In this document: piece by piece, positions 13,708 through 22,867 of the stretch | Layout: each line of letters starts with the position of its first letter | How positions within the stretch are numbered: position 1 is the first letter of the stretch | Assembly: GCF_005405225.1 (NCBI RefSeq) | Contig: NZ_BJDQ01000013.1 | Coordinates: forward strand, 1 to 58,786 | Length of the DNA stretch: 58,786 bases | Reading direction: 5' to 3' | Origin: Enterococcus dongliensis | GTDB lineage: Bacteria; Bacillota; Bacilli; Lactobacillales; Enterococcaceae | Notes under the pieces: generated by a model | Database searches by the model: none | What the model saw: only the letters and a program-made list of their open reading frames with translations | What the model was told of the DNA's origin: nothing | Translations under genes and position numbers: made by a program

Positions 13708-13791
13708 TGCAGCGAATGGGATTTGAACCCACACGGGATTTCTCCCACATGACCCTCAATCATGCTTGTCTACCAATTCCAACACCACCGC
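13708..13791 (-). tRNA. tRNA-Leu(GAG), prophage attachment gene
   Basis: A full cloverleaf of 84 bases folds on the minus strand: acceptor GCGGTGG/TCGCTGC, D-arm TTG/CAA, anticodon stem CATGA/TCATG with loop TTGAGGG (anticodon GAG), a long variable arm with GGGA/TCCC as in leucine tRNAs, and a T-arm GTGGG/CCCAT around TTCAAAT. CCA is not encoded. Three G-U pairs occur in the acceptor stem. The prophage integrase lies next to the 3' half, which is therefore the probable attachment core. Confidence 0.95.
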
Positions 13792-13838
13792 GCAAAACTT
13801 CTTTTATGATAGCGAGCAAAAATTAAAAAGTCAATAGT

Positions 13839-14024
13839 CTACACAATAGTTGTATCATAAACATAGATGATATTTCCTTTTAATCCTGCTATTCCTCGGA
13901 AAAATTTCTTGTCTTCTTGTGTTCCCCATGCCTCACGAAACAAAAAGAACTCTTCGCGAGTCACTTCGATTTTATCAATCTCACCTGCACGTAATTGGTG
14001 GATTTTTTCTTCAAATGGATTCAT
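13839..14024 (-). CDS. Small conserved-looking hypothetical protein
   Basis: A 61-residue protein with a charged helical first half (PFEEKIHQLRAGEIDKIEVT), an aromatic centre (EEFFLFREAW) and a beta-rich end (GIAGLKGNIIYVYDTTIV). GGGAGAAG gives a clear ribosome site. It follows the 198-residue hypothetical gene on the same strand, separated by a terminator hairpin. It is the first chromosomal gene outside the prophage. I do not recognise the family. Confidence 0.7.
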   Translation of the reverse strand: MNPFEEKIHQLRAGEIDKIEVTREEFFLFREAWGTQEDKKFFRGIAGLKGNIIYVYDTTIV

Positions 14025-14049
14025 CTTTGCTTCTCCCTTTCATCAATAT

Positions 14050-14083
14050 AAAATCAAAGGGGGCTATAGCCTCCTTTGATTTT
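14050..14083 (-). terminator. Intrinsic terminator after the 198-residue hypothetical gene
   Basis: AAAATCAAAGG and CCTTTGATTTT form a long stem that overlaps the stop codon of the upstream gene, continuing inward as GGCTATAGCC. The A/T-rich outer arms supply the U-tract on either strand. Confidence 0.8.
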
Positions 14084-14678
14084 AGTCGTGAAAATATTTA
14101 CTATTTTCAATACTTGAAGTCTCTTCTTGTAAGATTCCTCGTAAAGAACGATCTAACCGTTGGCGTGATTTTTTTCGTTCATCTGGTTGTTTTTCTTCTG
14201 ACGCAAACAGGATATATGATTGGCGGGGTTTTTCCATCCGTTGCATCAATTCTCTTGGTGAAATTGCATCTGCTGGTTCATCTGGAATCAATGAAGAAGG
14301 CACATATTTAGGCGCAAAAGGCGTAGCACTGCGGGTAGTTCGTGCATTGAACGTCGTTTTTGGCTTCGTCATATCTTTTGGTTTGCGTTCTTCAAACAGC
14401 TTTACTTTCTTTGATTCTTTTCGATCACCGTCATACATTGGCAGATTGGCTTTGTGACGGGCCAATTCTTTATGGGGCTCTTCGTTTAACTGTACATGTC
14501 GCGTCCGTTTAGTTTTTGGCAGGGGACGTTCGAAAATATCTTTCGCTTCTAACTGATAATTTGTAATCAAGTCATCTTGTCCATCAAACAAGACACGTTG
14601 ATTTGACTGTAATAACTTTACACCTGCTTCATCATCAAAGGCAGGAAAACGGCTTTTTTTTCTGCTGTAAGTTTGCAT
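14082..14678 (-). CDS. Basic, probably disordered hypothetical protein
   Basis: The frame begins at 14708, but the ATG at 14678 has AAGGATG seven bases upstream and is preferred, giving 198 residues. The protein is rich in Lys, Arg, Pro and Glu with few hydrophobic stretches (RKKSRFPAFDDEAG at the start, ERKPKDMTKPKTTFNARTTR in the middle), and has no signal peptide. Such composition suggests a flexible adaptor or nucleic-acid-associated protein. It is monocistronic, with a strong terminator at its 3' end. No family was recognised. Confidence 0.7.
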   Translation of the reverse strand: MQTYSRKKSRFPAFDDEAGVKLLQSNQRVLFDGQDDLITNYQLEAKDIFERPLPKTKRTRHVQLNEEPHKELARHKANLPMYDGDRKESKKVKLFEERKPKDMTKPKTTFNARTTRSATPFAPKYVPSSLIPDEPADAISPRELMQRMEKPRQSYILFASEEKQPDERKKSRQRLDRSLRGILQEETSSIENSKYFHD

Positions 14679-14726
14679 AAAATCATCCTTATTGTTCTGA
14701 TATAGCATAGTTTAGCATAAATACAT

Positions 14727-14751
14727 AAAAAATGCTGTCAAATATCCAGCA
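14727..14751 (-). terminator. Terminator of the glycogen operon
   Basis: TGCTG and CAGCA (14733-14737 and 14747-14751) flank a nine-base loop; on the minus strand six T follow. It lies immediately after the last gene of the glycogen operon. Confidence 0.7.
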
Positions 14752-14759
14752 ACAGATGA

Positions 14760-16592
14760 TTACTTCGTCTCATAAGCAAAGAAACTGTCTTTTGGTGCAA
14801 GGTACTTATTCTCCATGATTCGATTTAAAACAGCATAATCTCCTCGATAAGCACGTGGACTGATCAACTCACTAACTTTTAGGCTTTGCTCTTGCTCAGA
14901 AAGATTGATTGCATAAATCACATATGCTTCTTCTAAATAGCGAATGATTCCAAAAATTTGTTGCTTTTGTGAATAAAACGGAAAAAATTCTCCTTGTTTC
15001 AGCACGTCAAATGTCTTTCTGCGTGTGATCCATTTTCGACAATTTTCAAAGATTGCAGGATCAATCGACTGCCAAGGGAAAAATTTCCGATTTTCAGGAT
15101 CTTTTCCGCCTGTCAGACCGGCTTCATCGCCATAATAGACACAAGGAATTCCTGGCATCATAAACATCAATCCCCAAGCTTGATCCAATGCTTCGATGGA
15201 TCCATCTAACATGGTCAAAATACGTTCGGTATCGTGGGTCCCAATATTATTTAACTGATTATAATAAAAATCGGTGGGATAATTCTCTTGATAACGAATC
15301 ATCTCTTCGCAAATGTCTTTTAAAGAGCGTGACTGTTTCAAAATAGCTAAAATTTGCTGACGTAAAGGATAATTCATGACACCTTGCAGATGATCGCCAA
15401 AAACATATTTTCGGCGGGTATCATACGCTATCTTATTTGAAGCATCTTCCCAAACTTCGCCAATCAAAATTTTTTCTTGGTAAGAAGCTAACTGTTTGCG
15501 GATACCGGATATAAATTCATCGGGCAATTCATCGGCTACATCTAGACGCCAACCATCTACACCCATTGTGGTCCATTTTGATAAAACACTATCTAAATCG
15601 CCATAAATAAATTCTTGATAGCTGGGATTTTCTTTCCGTACTTCTGGGAGATCCGCCACCCCCCACCAAGCTTTATAATCATCTGGATAGTGGTTGAAAG
15701 TAAACCACTCATAATAAGGACTCTGCGGATTACGAGCAGCTCCGGTGGATTTCCCATAAAGACCAGACAGATTAAAGTAGCGGCTGTTTTTACCTACATG
15801 GGAAAATACACCATCTAATACCACCGCAATTCCAGCTTCATGCAAGGCGGCGATCAATTCACGAAAATCCTCTTCCGTTCCTAAAACTCCATCAACCTTA
15901 AAATAATCATTGGTGTCATATCGATGATTAGAACTTGCTTCAAAAATCGGATTTAAATACACTGCTGTGATTCCTAGCTCCTGAAAATAAGGAATCTTTG
16001 CTTGTATTCCCTTGAAGTTTCCACCAAAAAAATCCCAGCGCGCAATTTCATTTTGCTGATTTTTGATATAAAAAGGCGTGTCTTCTTCGGTCGCATAGAT
16101 AAAGGAATCCTTTTTCGGTTGATTAATCTTCCGATCCGGATTGCCGTTTGCAAAGCGATCAGGAAAAATTTGATAAAAAACCGCGTCACGGTACCAGCTC
16201 GGTGCAATTTCTGGTTTTTGATAACAGGTCAATTGATAAGGAATGACTTCCCGTTCTGATCCATAAATTTTCCCTTCTCCTCCTTGACCATTGAAGCCAT
16301 AATATTGAGTGGTCTTATAGCCTTCTGATTCATGGATAATCTTAAAATAGTAAAAATACAATCCCCATCCTTGATCCATGGTCGCTCGAAAGTGAAAACG
16401 ATCTTCTGCAACAGCATCCATCGCAAATATTTTTTGACCAGCGGTGTTGCCTTCTTTGTGAACAACCAAGAACACTTCAATGTTTTGTTGCTCTAAAACA
16501 GATAACCAAATATTGACCTCCGTCTTTTCTTGTACAGCACCAAAAGGCTGCTTATAGCGTTCTAACCAAGGATTAAAGTAAATAGGAGTCAT
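14760..16592 (-). CDS. GH13 glycoside hydrolase (neopullulanase/amylopullulanase-like) of the glycogen operon
   Basis: The 610-residue enzyme has an N-terminal beta-sandwich (residues 1-120), then the GH13 barrel with FYQIFPDRFANG, GITAVYLNPIFEASSNHRYD, GWRLDVADE (nucleophile Asp351), ILIGEVWED (acid Glu379) and NIGTHDTERIL (transition-state Asp). No signal peptide is present, so it acts inside the cell, opening alpha-1,6 or alpha-1,4 links of glycogen or maltodextrins. It is the last operon gene and overlaps glgP by 20 bases. Comparable operons in Lactobacillus end with such an amylase-type gene. Exact substrate cannot be fixed by sequence. Confidence 0.9.
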   Translation of the reverse strand: MTPIYFNPWLERYKQPFGAVQEKTEVNIWLSVLEQQNIEVFLVVHKEGNTAGQKIFAMDAVAEDRFHFRATMDQGWGLYFYYFKIIHESEGYKTTQYYGFNGQGGEGKIYGSEREVIPYQLTCYQKPEIAPSWYRDAVFYQIFPDRFANGNPDRKINQPKKDSFIYATEEDTPFYIKNQQNEIARWDFFGGNFKGIQAKIPYFQELGITAVYLNPIFEASSNHRYDTNDYFKVDGVLGTEEDFRELIAALHEAGIAVVLDGVFSHVGKNSRYFNLSGLYGKSTGAARNPQSPYYEWFTFNHYPDDYKAWWGVADLPEVRKENPSYQEFIYGDLDSVLSKWTTMGVDGWRLDVADELPDEFISGIRKQLASYQEKILIGEVWEDASNKIAYDTRRKYVFGDHLQGVMNYPLRQQILAILKQSRSLKDICEEMIRYQENYPTDFYYNQLNNIGTHDTERILTMLDGSIEALDQAWGLMFMMPGIPCVYYGDEAGLTGGKDPENRKFFPWQSIDPAIFENCRKWITRRKTFDVLKQGEFFPFYSQKQQIFGIIRYLEEAYVIYAINLSEQEQSLKVSELISPRAYRGDYAVLNRIMENKYLAPKDSFFAYETK

Positions 16593-19008
16593 GTTCTACA
16601 CCTCGATCATTTTTATGAGCAAAAACAGGTTCTATTTGCCAGATGTCCTCTGCATATCGCTGGACCGTATCATCTGAAGAAAATCGTCCTGCATGAGCAA
16701 TATTGCGTAAACTTATTTGGCTCCAGTGACGTTTATTTTGATAGGCTTTGTTCACAGATTCTTGTGCCAAACAATAGTCCTCAAAATCACGCAAAACAAA
16801 AAATTCATCGTTGTATTTGATCAGTGAATCAAAGATCTCATACCCTTCTGCAACGATATTTGGAATCGTTCCATCAATCAATGTTTTGACCACACGTTGT
16901 ACGATCGGACTATCTTGGTAAATACTCAGCGACGAATAATTTTTGTTTTCATAATATTGATAGACTTCTGTTTCTGTTAGACCAAAAATAGCGATGTTTT
17001 CTTCACCAACAGCATCACGAATCTCGATATTGGCACCATCTAATGTTGCAATCGTCACCGCTCCATTTAACATCAATTTCATATTTGAAGTCCCAGATGC
17101 TTCTTTTGAAGCCAATGAGATCTGTTCGCTGACATCAGCTGCCGGAATGATTCTTTCAGCTAAACTGACATTATAGTTTTCTAAAAAGATCACTTTTAAT
17201 TTATCTTTGATCATCGGATCATGATTGATTAGATTTGCTGCTTCATTGATTACTTTAATAATTGATTTTGCATAATGATAACTCGGAGCTGCTTTAGCCC
17301 CGAAGATGAATACTCGTGGTTCCATCGGTAAATCTGGATTTTCTTTTAGATCTAAATAGAGTTTCATGATGTGTAAAAGGTTCAATAATTGCCGTTTATA
17401 CGCGTGCAAACGTTTGATTTGAACATCAAAGATTGCTTGAGGATTCACCTTGATCCCACAATGTTCGTGGATATAAGTTGATAAATGCTTTTTATTTTCT
17501 AGTTTTGCCTCTGCCAAAGCGGCCAACACCCGATCGTCTTCCACATAATTTAACAATAAGCGCAGATCATTTGGCTGTTCCCGCCATAAATGACCAATCG
17601 TTTTATCCAAGACGTTGCTTAATGCCGGATTGGCTAACTGTGACCAGCGCCGCATCGCTATCCCATTTGTTTTATTATTAAAACGAGTCGGATAAAGCAA
17701 ATAAAAATCATGCAAAACGACAGATTTTAAAAGATCTGAATGTAGTTTTGCGACCCCATTAGTCGAATGAGAACCGATAATCGCAAGATGGGCCATATGG
17801 ACTTGTCCATCTTGAATGATCCGAGTTCGTTGAATCAAATCAAAATCATGAACTCCAGTCATCTCTTCAACAAAACGACGATCAATTTCTTCAATAATTT
17901 GATAGATTCTAGGACAAACACTTTCCATCATACTGATTGGCCACTTTTCTAATGCTTCCGCCATGATTGTATGATTGGTGTAACTCATTACCTCTTTAGT
18001 TAAATTCCACGCTCGTTCCCAACTTAATTGCTCGTCATCGACTAATAAGCGCATGAATTCAGCCACACACATGGCAGGATGCGTATCATTGATATGGATA
18101 GCAATGAATCGATTGATGGTATCAATCGATCGATTTAATTGTTTGTAATAACGTAAAATGCTTTGTACACCTGCAGAGACAAAAAAATATTCCTGAGAAA
18201 GTCGCAACTTTCTGCCATCTTCACTCGTGTCATCTGGATAGAGCACTGATGTCAGATCTTCTACTGTACGTCGATCTTCGATACTTCGATAATTTTCCTC
18301 TTCTTCTGGCGGAATTTCTACTGACCATAATCGCATCGTATTGACAATAGCATTTTGATAGCCTACCATCCCTGTATCATAAGGGACAGCACGTAAGACT
18401 ACCCCACCTTGATAATTTGGTATCAAATTACCAGAATCATTGTCACTCATAAAAACTTTACCGCCGAGTCGGACATCTACAGCTTTGCTTTCTTTGCGTA
18501 TTTCCCATAGATTTCCTTTTTGCAGCCATTTATCTGGCAATTCTACCTGGTAATTATCAACAAAATGCTGTTTGAATAAACCGTACTCATAGCGAATTCC
18601 ATTGCCATTTCCAGGCAGCCCCATTGAGGCAATCGAATCCATAAAACAAGAAGCCAGGCGGCCGAGCCCGCCATTGCCTAAAGCCATGTCTGGTTCAACT
18701 TCTGCTAAATCGTCTAGATTGATCCCTAATTCAGCAAGACCTTCTGTTACCATATCTAACCATCCCATATTTAAAAGGTTGCTCTTTAACAATTTTCCTG
18801 GCAAGAATTCGATGGAAAAATAATAGACTTGTTTTTGTTCGGCTTCTCGATAGTCTGTCCATGTCTGCTGCCAATCTTGTGAGTATGTCGAGGTCATCAA
18901 TGAACCCAGTGTTTGATAAAGTTCGTTTGGTGAGGCGTCCGCGACTCCCATAGCAAATTTTTCAGCTAAACGTTGGCTGAAAGATTGTTTAAATTCTGTT
19001 TTGTTCAT
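16573..19008 (-). CDS. glgP: Glycogen phosphorylase
   Basis: This 811-residue protein is full length for the family. Characteristic blocks include ALGNGGLGRLASCFMDSIAS (residues 109-128), the active-site region IHINDTHPAMCVAEFMRLL, and EASGTSNMKLMLNGAVTIAT, which contains the pyridoxal-phosphate Lys. It releases glucose-1-phosphate from glycogen. A terminator and a 110-base gap separate it from glgA, so its expression can differ from the biosynthetic genes upstream. GGAGATGAGAAA precedes the start. Confidence 0.97.
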   Translation of the reverse strand: MNKTEFKQSFSQRLAEKFAMGVADASPNELYQTLGSLMTSTYSQDWQQTWTDYREAEQKQVYYFSIEFLPGKLLKSNLLNMGWLDMVTEGLAELGINLDDLAEVEPDMALGNGGLGRLASCFMDSIASMGLPGNGNGIRYEYGLFKQHFVDNYQVELPDKWLQKGNLWEIRKESKAVDVRLGGKVFMSDNDSGNLIPNYQGGVVLRAVPYDTGMVGYQNAIVNTMRLWSVEIPPEEEENYRSIEDRRTVEDLTSVLYPDDTSEDGRKLRLSQEYFFVSAGVQSILRYYKQLNRSIDTINRFIAIHINDTHPAMCVAEFMRLLVDDEQLSWERAWNLTKEVMSYTNHTIMAEALEKWPISMMESVCPRIYQIIEEIDRRFVEEMTGVHDFDLIQRTRIIQDGQVHMAHLAIIGSHSTNGVAKLHSDLLKSVVLHDFYLLYPTRFNNKTNGIAMRRWSQLANPALSNVLDKTIGHLWREQPNDLRLLLNYVEDDRVLAALAEAKLENKKHLSTYIHEHCGIKVNPQAIFDVQIKRLHAYKRQLLNLLHIMKLYLDLKENPDLPMEPRVFIFGAKAAPSYHYAKSIIKVINEAANLINHDPMIKDKLKVIFLENYNVSLAERIIPAADVSEQISLASKEASGTSNMKLMLNGAVTIATLDGANIEIRDAVGEENIAIFGLTETEVYQYYENKNYSSLSIYQDSPIVQRVVKTLIDGTIPNIVAEGYEIFDSLIKYNDEFFVLRDFEDYCLAQESVNKAYQNKRHWSQISLRNIAHAGRFSSDDTVQRYAEDIWQIEPVFAHKNDRGVEHDSYLL

Positions 19009-19069
19009 TTTCTCATCTCCAACTATACTTTAAGTTACAACTCTTTGCTTATTGAGGTGTGATAAGTTA

Positions 19070-19112
19070 AAAAGCCAAAATCCACAGCCGATGACCCTAG
19101 ATTTTGGCTTTT
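19070..19112 (-). terminator. Terminator between glgA and glgP
   Basis: AAAAGCCAAAATC (19070-19082) is a perfect inverted match to GATTTTGGCTTTT (19100-19112). It follows the glgA stop directly and probably reduces read-through into glgP. Confidence 0.85.
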
Positions 19113-19118
19113 CGAATG

Positions 19119-20546
19119 CTACATTAATTTGTATAAATCTAAATATTGCTGACTAGAGACATTCCAGCTGAAATCACGCGACATTGCTTCTATCATCAAT
19201 TTACGCCAATCAGCTTGATGATTGTGATAAAGTTTGACTGCTTGTTTTAATGCATTCATTAGATAGAAAGGCTCAAAAAGATCAAAACCAAAACCAGTTC
19301 CTTCATTCGTAAGCGGATTGTATGACTGAACAGTGTCTTTCAAACCACCGATTTCATGCACAATTGGCAAGGTTCCATAGCGCATAGAAATCATTTGTGA
19401 CAACCCACAAGGTTCAAACGCAGAGGGCATCAAAAACATATCCGCACCCGCATAGATTCTTTGCGCTAAATTCACATCAAAAGTAATTTGAATGCTTGTT
19501 TTATGCGGATATTTCTGACCGAAGTATTGGAAACCTTCTTCAAAATCAGGATCTCCAGTCCCAAGTACAATCAACTGGACATCAAATTGCATCAAATTCT
19601 CCATTTCTTGTAACAGCAAATGAAATCCTTTTTGATAAGTCAAGCGGCTAACGATACCAATCACTGGAACCTCTGGGCGAACAGGCAAAGCCAAACTTTT
19701 TTGTAATTGAACTTTATTTTCTATTTTCTTATCAAGGTGCGTTTTATCATAATTGGTAAAAATCGCTGGATCACTAGCTGGATCAAATGCATCATAATCG
19801 ATTCCATTTAAAATCCCGTAAAGCTTTCCACTTTCCATTCGCAAAATTGGATCTAAACCTGCACCAAAAGCAGGCGTTTTGATTTCTTCGGCATAAGCTG
19901 GACTGACCGTCGTCACACGATCAGCGTAAAGAATGCCTGCTTTCATGAAATTCACACAATCATTAAAACGTATGGTCCCATCATCATAACGCTCACAGCC
20001 CATACCAAATAGATCAGGCAAGATCTCACGGTCGTATTGTCCCTGAAATTCGATATTATGAATGGTCAAAACTGTATGGATGTGACTAAACTTCTGTATC
20101 CAATGATATTTTTCTTTTAATAAAAAAGGAATAAAGGAAGTATGATAGTCATTTAAGTGCATGATTTCTGGAATGAAATCGATTTTTTCCATCAGTTCGA
20201 TAACAGCTTGTTGATAAAAAGCAAAACGTTCACCATCATCGTAATAACCATACAACTCTGGTCGATTGAAATAATAAAGATTATCTAAAAAATAATAATC
20301 GATTTCATTCATCCGTAGATACTTCACTCCACAATATTGTCTGCGCCAGCCGACTTGAACTTCATAAGAGAATAAATCTTGTAATTGGTTCTTATACTGC
20401 TGCGCCATTTTGGTAAAAAATGGCAATACCACTTTAATCTCCGCTCCCTTTGCTTGCAAAGCCTTGGGTAAAGCACCAGCCACATCTCCTAATCCACCAG
20501 TTTTAAAAAAAGGCGCACATTCTGCTGCTACAAATAATGTTTTCAC
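19119..20546 (-). CDS. glgA: Glycogen synthase
   Basis: The 475-residue GT5 enzyme starts with VAAECAPFFKTGGLGDVAG, where K15-T-G-G binds ADP-glucose. LTIHNIEFQGQY, GIVSRLTYQKGFHLL and MPSAFEPCGLSQMISMRYG, with the catalytic Glu, complete the signature. It adds glucosyl units from ADP-glucose, made by GlgC/GlgD, to the growing chain. It starts two bases after glgD, indicating tight coupling. Confidence 0.97.
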   Translation of the reverse strand: MKTLFVAAECAPFFKTGGLGDVAGALPKALQAKGAEIKVVLPFFTKMAQQYKNQLQDLFSYEVQVGWRRQYCGVKYLRMNEIDYYFLDNLYYFNRPELYGYYDDGERFAFYQQAVIELMEKIDFIPEIMHLNDYHTSFIPFLLKEKYHWIQKFSHIHTVLTIHNIEFQGQYDREILPDLFGMGCERYDDGTIRFNDCVNFMKAGILYADRVTTVSPAYAEEIKTPAFGAGLDPILRMESGKLYGILNGIDYDAFDPASDPAIFTNYDKTHLDKKIENKVQLQKSLALPVRPEVPVIGIVSRLTYQKGFHLLLQEMENLMQFDVQLIVLGTGDPDFEEGFQYFGQKYPHKTSIQITFDVNLAQRIYAGADMFLMPSAFEPCGLSQMISMRYGTLPIVHEIGGLKDTVQSYNPLTNEGTGFGFDLFEPFYLMNALKQAVKLYHNHQADWRKLMIEAMSRDFSWNVSSQQYLDLYKLM

Positions 20547-20548
20547 GT

Positions 20549-21697
20549 TTATTCGCCTCCGTAAACATCATTGAGTACATGCATATTTTTCTTGATCACA
20601 ATTGGTCGATCAGCTGAACCAATAATTTTGATACCCGGTTCTACGACGACATTTTTATCCAAAATTGCATACTTAATGACTGCTTGTTCACCAATACGGC
20701 AGTTGGCCATAATGATCGAACCCTCAACGACTGCCTCTTTTTCAATGACAACACTCCGCGAAAAAAGAGAATCAGAAGCTTTTCCGTCAACCAAACATCC
20801 AGTCGCAAACTGGCTGTTTTTCACTTCAGATATTGGCGAATAATACGTAGCTACTTCATTTTTTAATTTTGTGTAGATTTTTTGTTTAGCATACAATAAG
20901 GCGGAAAATTTTTGGGGATCCAACATTGCCATATTCGCATCATAATAAGATTTGATATCAAAAATATTTCTTAAAAAACCGGTATATTCATAAGCAGAAG
21001 TTTTTACTTTGCCCATAGCTAAATTTAAAAAGTCTAATAATGCTACTGGACTGCCCAGATTTTGCCCTTCTTGTAGTGCATTAATCAACCATTCTGTTGA
21101 ACAAATAAAGATCTTCATACCAAGGTTAAATAATGCATCCTCTGATTTATCTTCTAAAAAATTATGATGACCTTGAACAATGCCCTGTTCATCAACTTCT
21201 AAAATCTCATCTTGCCGATAGATCTGTTCTTTGGGCATTTTTTTATAGACAACTGTTATCGTACTATCACTTTGTTGATGACTTTTTAAAACGGCTTCCA
21301 GATCAATATTGCACAACATCCGATTCCCCATAAAGACGGTATATTCCGATTTTGATTTATTAAGGTAATCGATGATCGATTCAAAATAAGGTCGGCCTTC
21401 TGTTTTCTTTTTCAAAAAATCTTGATAAAAATGAATAAAATGACGACTATCTACACTGTCTAAATGCCATTCACGACCACCACCGATATGATCAAAAACT
21501 GATTTTGTCGTCCCTTGATTAAAAATCATATAAACAGACTTGATATTGGCATTGATTGCATTAGATAAATCAAAATCAATCAGGCGATATTTACAATCAA
21601 AAGGCAATGTAGCTAACGGTCGTTTTTCAGTCAAAGGTAATAATTCTGGGCATTCATACACATTACCCAAAATCGCACACATTTTATTCGCTCTCAC
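20549..21697 (-). CDS. glgD: Glucose-1-phosphate adenylyltransferase, GlgD subunit
   Basis: The 382-residue protein is the regulatory-type partner of GlgC. It keeps the nucleotidyl-transferase fold ([20 protein letters not shown]) but lacks the glycine-rich AGGKGSRL nucleotide motif, having [17 protein letters not shown] instead, as usual for GlgD. A left-handed beta-helix ends the protein. The frame opens at a GTG at 21697 that overlaps glgC by 14 bases; an ATG at 21682 is an alternative start. With GlgC it forms the heteromeric ADP-glucose pyrophosphorylase typical of Firmicutes. Confidence 0.93.
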   Translation of the reverse strand: MRANKMCAILGNVYECPELLPLTEKRPLATLPFDCKYRLIDFDLSNAINANIKSVYMIFNQGTTKSVFDHIGGGREWHLDSVDSRHFIHFYQDFLKKKTEGRPYFESIIDYLNKSKSEYTVFMGNRMLCNIDLEAVLKSHQQSDSTITVVYKKMPKEQIYRQDEILEVDEQGIVQGHHNFLEDKSEDALFNLGMKIFICSTEWLINALQEGQNLGSPVALLDFLNLAMGKVKTSAYEYTGFLRNIFDIKSYYDANMAMLDPQKFSALLYAKQKIYTKLKNEVATYYSPISEVKNSQFATGCLVDGKASDSLFSRSVVIEKEAVVEGSIIMANCRIGEQAVIKYAILDKNVVVEPGIKIIGSADRPIVIKKNMHVLNDVYGGE

Positions 21698-22856
21698 TTG
21701 TCAACACTCCAATCACTTCTGAATAGCCCACAACGGCGATTTCTTCGGAACCATCAATTACAGCATTATCTCCAATGATGGCATTTTCACCAATGATCGC
21801 TCTTGTAATTTGAACATTCTTTCCAATTGTTGCTCCTGGCATGATCACACTATCAATAATTTTGGCCCCATCTTTGACTTGAACATCATTGGATAAAATG
21901 CTGTGTTCAACTCGACCTGCGACATAACAACCATCGACGACCAAGGAATTTTTTACCTCTGCGTTTGCTGTTAAAAAATGCGGGGGAGAAACGGTATTTT
22001 TTGCCAAGATTCGCCAGCTTTTATCACGAATGTCCAAGCTGTGTCTTGGATCGATAAATTCCATACTCGCTTCCCATAACGATTCGATTGTACCAACATC
22101 TTTCCAATACCCATCAAAACGATACGCAAAAACATTTTCTCCACTTTCTAAGTACGCAGGAATTACGTGCTTGCCAAAATCCAGCATTTGATCATCTTTT
22201 TTATAACTGTTCAACAAGACACTACGTAAGCGGCTCCAATTAAAGATATAGATTCCCATGGACGCTAGGTTACTCTTTGGCATTTCTGGTTTTTCTTCAA
22301 ATTCAATGATTCGATCATGTTCATCGGTATTCATGATCCCAAATCGCGATGCTTCTTTGATAGGGACTTCAATTACTGCTACCGTTAATGACGCATTGTT
22401 TTCTTTATGTTTTTCCAGCATCGCTTCATAATCCATCTTATAGATGTGATCGCCAGACAATACCAATACATACTCTGGATCCATTTGATCAATGTAATCC
22501 ATATTTTGATACAGCGCATGAGCAGTCCCTTCAAACCACTTGCTGCCATCATTACTAGAATAAGGCTGTAAGATTGTTACTCCTGCATTCAACCCGTCAA
22601 ATCCCCAACTTGAACCATTACCGATATGGTTATTTAGCGCTAATGGTTGGTATTGTGTCACAACACCGACATTGTTGATTCCCGAATTGATACAGTTACT
22701 CAGTGTAAAATCGATAATTCGATAGCGACCGCCAAAAGGGACAGCAGGTTTTGCGATTTTTTGAGTTAGTTTTCCCAGACGTGAACCTTTTCCGCCGGCT
22801 AAAATCATTGCTAATATCTCTGTTTTCATTTTAGTTGATGAAGGACTTTCCTCCAT
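21684..22856 (-). CDS. glgC: Glucose-1-phosphate adenylyltransferase, GlgC subunit
   Basis: A 390-residue catalytic subunit with [20 protein letters not shown] near the N-terminus, [20 protein letters not shown], and [20 protein letters not shown], which carries the metal and substrate ligands. It makes ADP-glucose, the committed step. The ATG at 22856 follows GGGGAGGT; a second ATG at 22829 lies closer to the usual family N-terminus but has no ribosome site of its own. Confidence 0.96.
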   Translation of the reverse strand: MEESPSSTKMKTEILAMILAGGKGSRLGKLTQKIAKPAVPFGGRYRIIDFTLSNCINSGINNVGVVTQYQPLALNNHIGNGSSWGFDGLNAGVTILQPYSSNDGSKWFEGTAHALYQNMDYIDQMDPEYVLVLSGDHIYKMDYEAMLEKHKENNASLTVAVIEVPIKEASRFGIMNTDEHDRIIEFEEKPEMPKSNLASMGIYIFNWSRLRSVLLNSYKKDDQMLDFGKHVIPAYLESGENVFAYRFDGYWKDVGTIESLWEASMEFIDPRHSLDIRDKSWRILAKNTVSPPHFLTANAEVKNSLVVDGCYVAGRVEHSILSNDVQVKDGAKIIDSVIMPGATIGKNVQITRAIIGENAIIGDNAVIDGSEEIAVVGYSEVIGVLTSESE

Positions 22857-22867
22857 CGACCTCCCCT

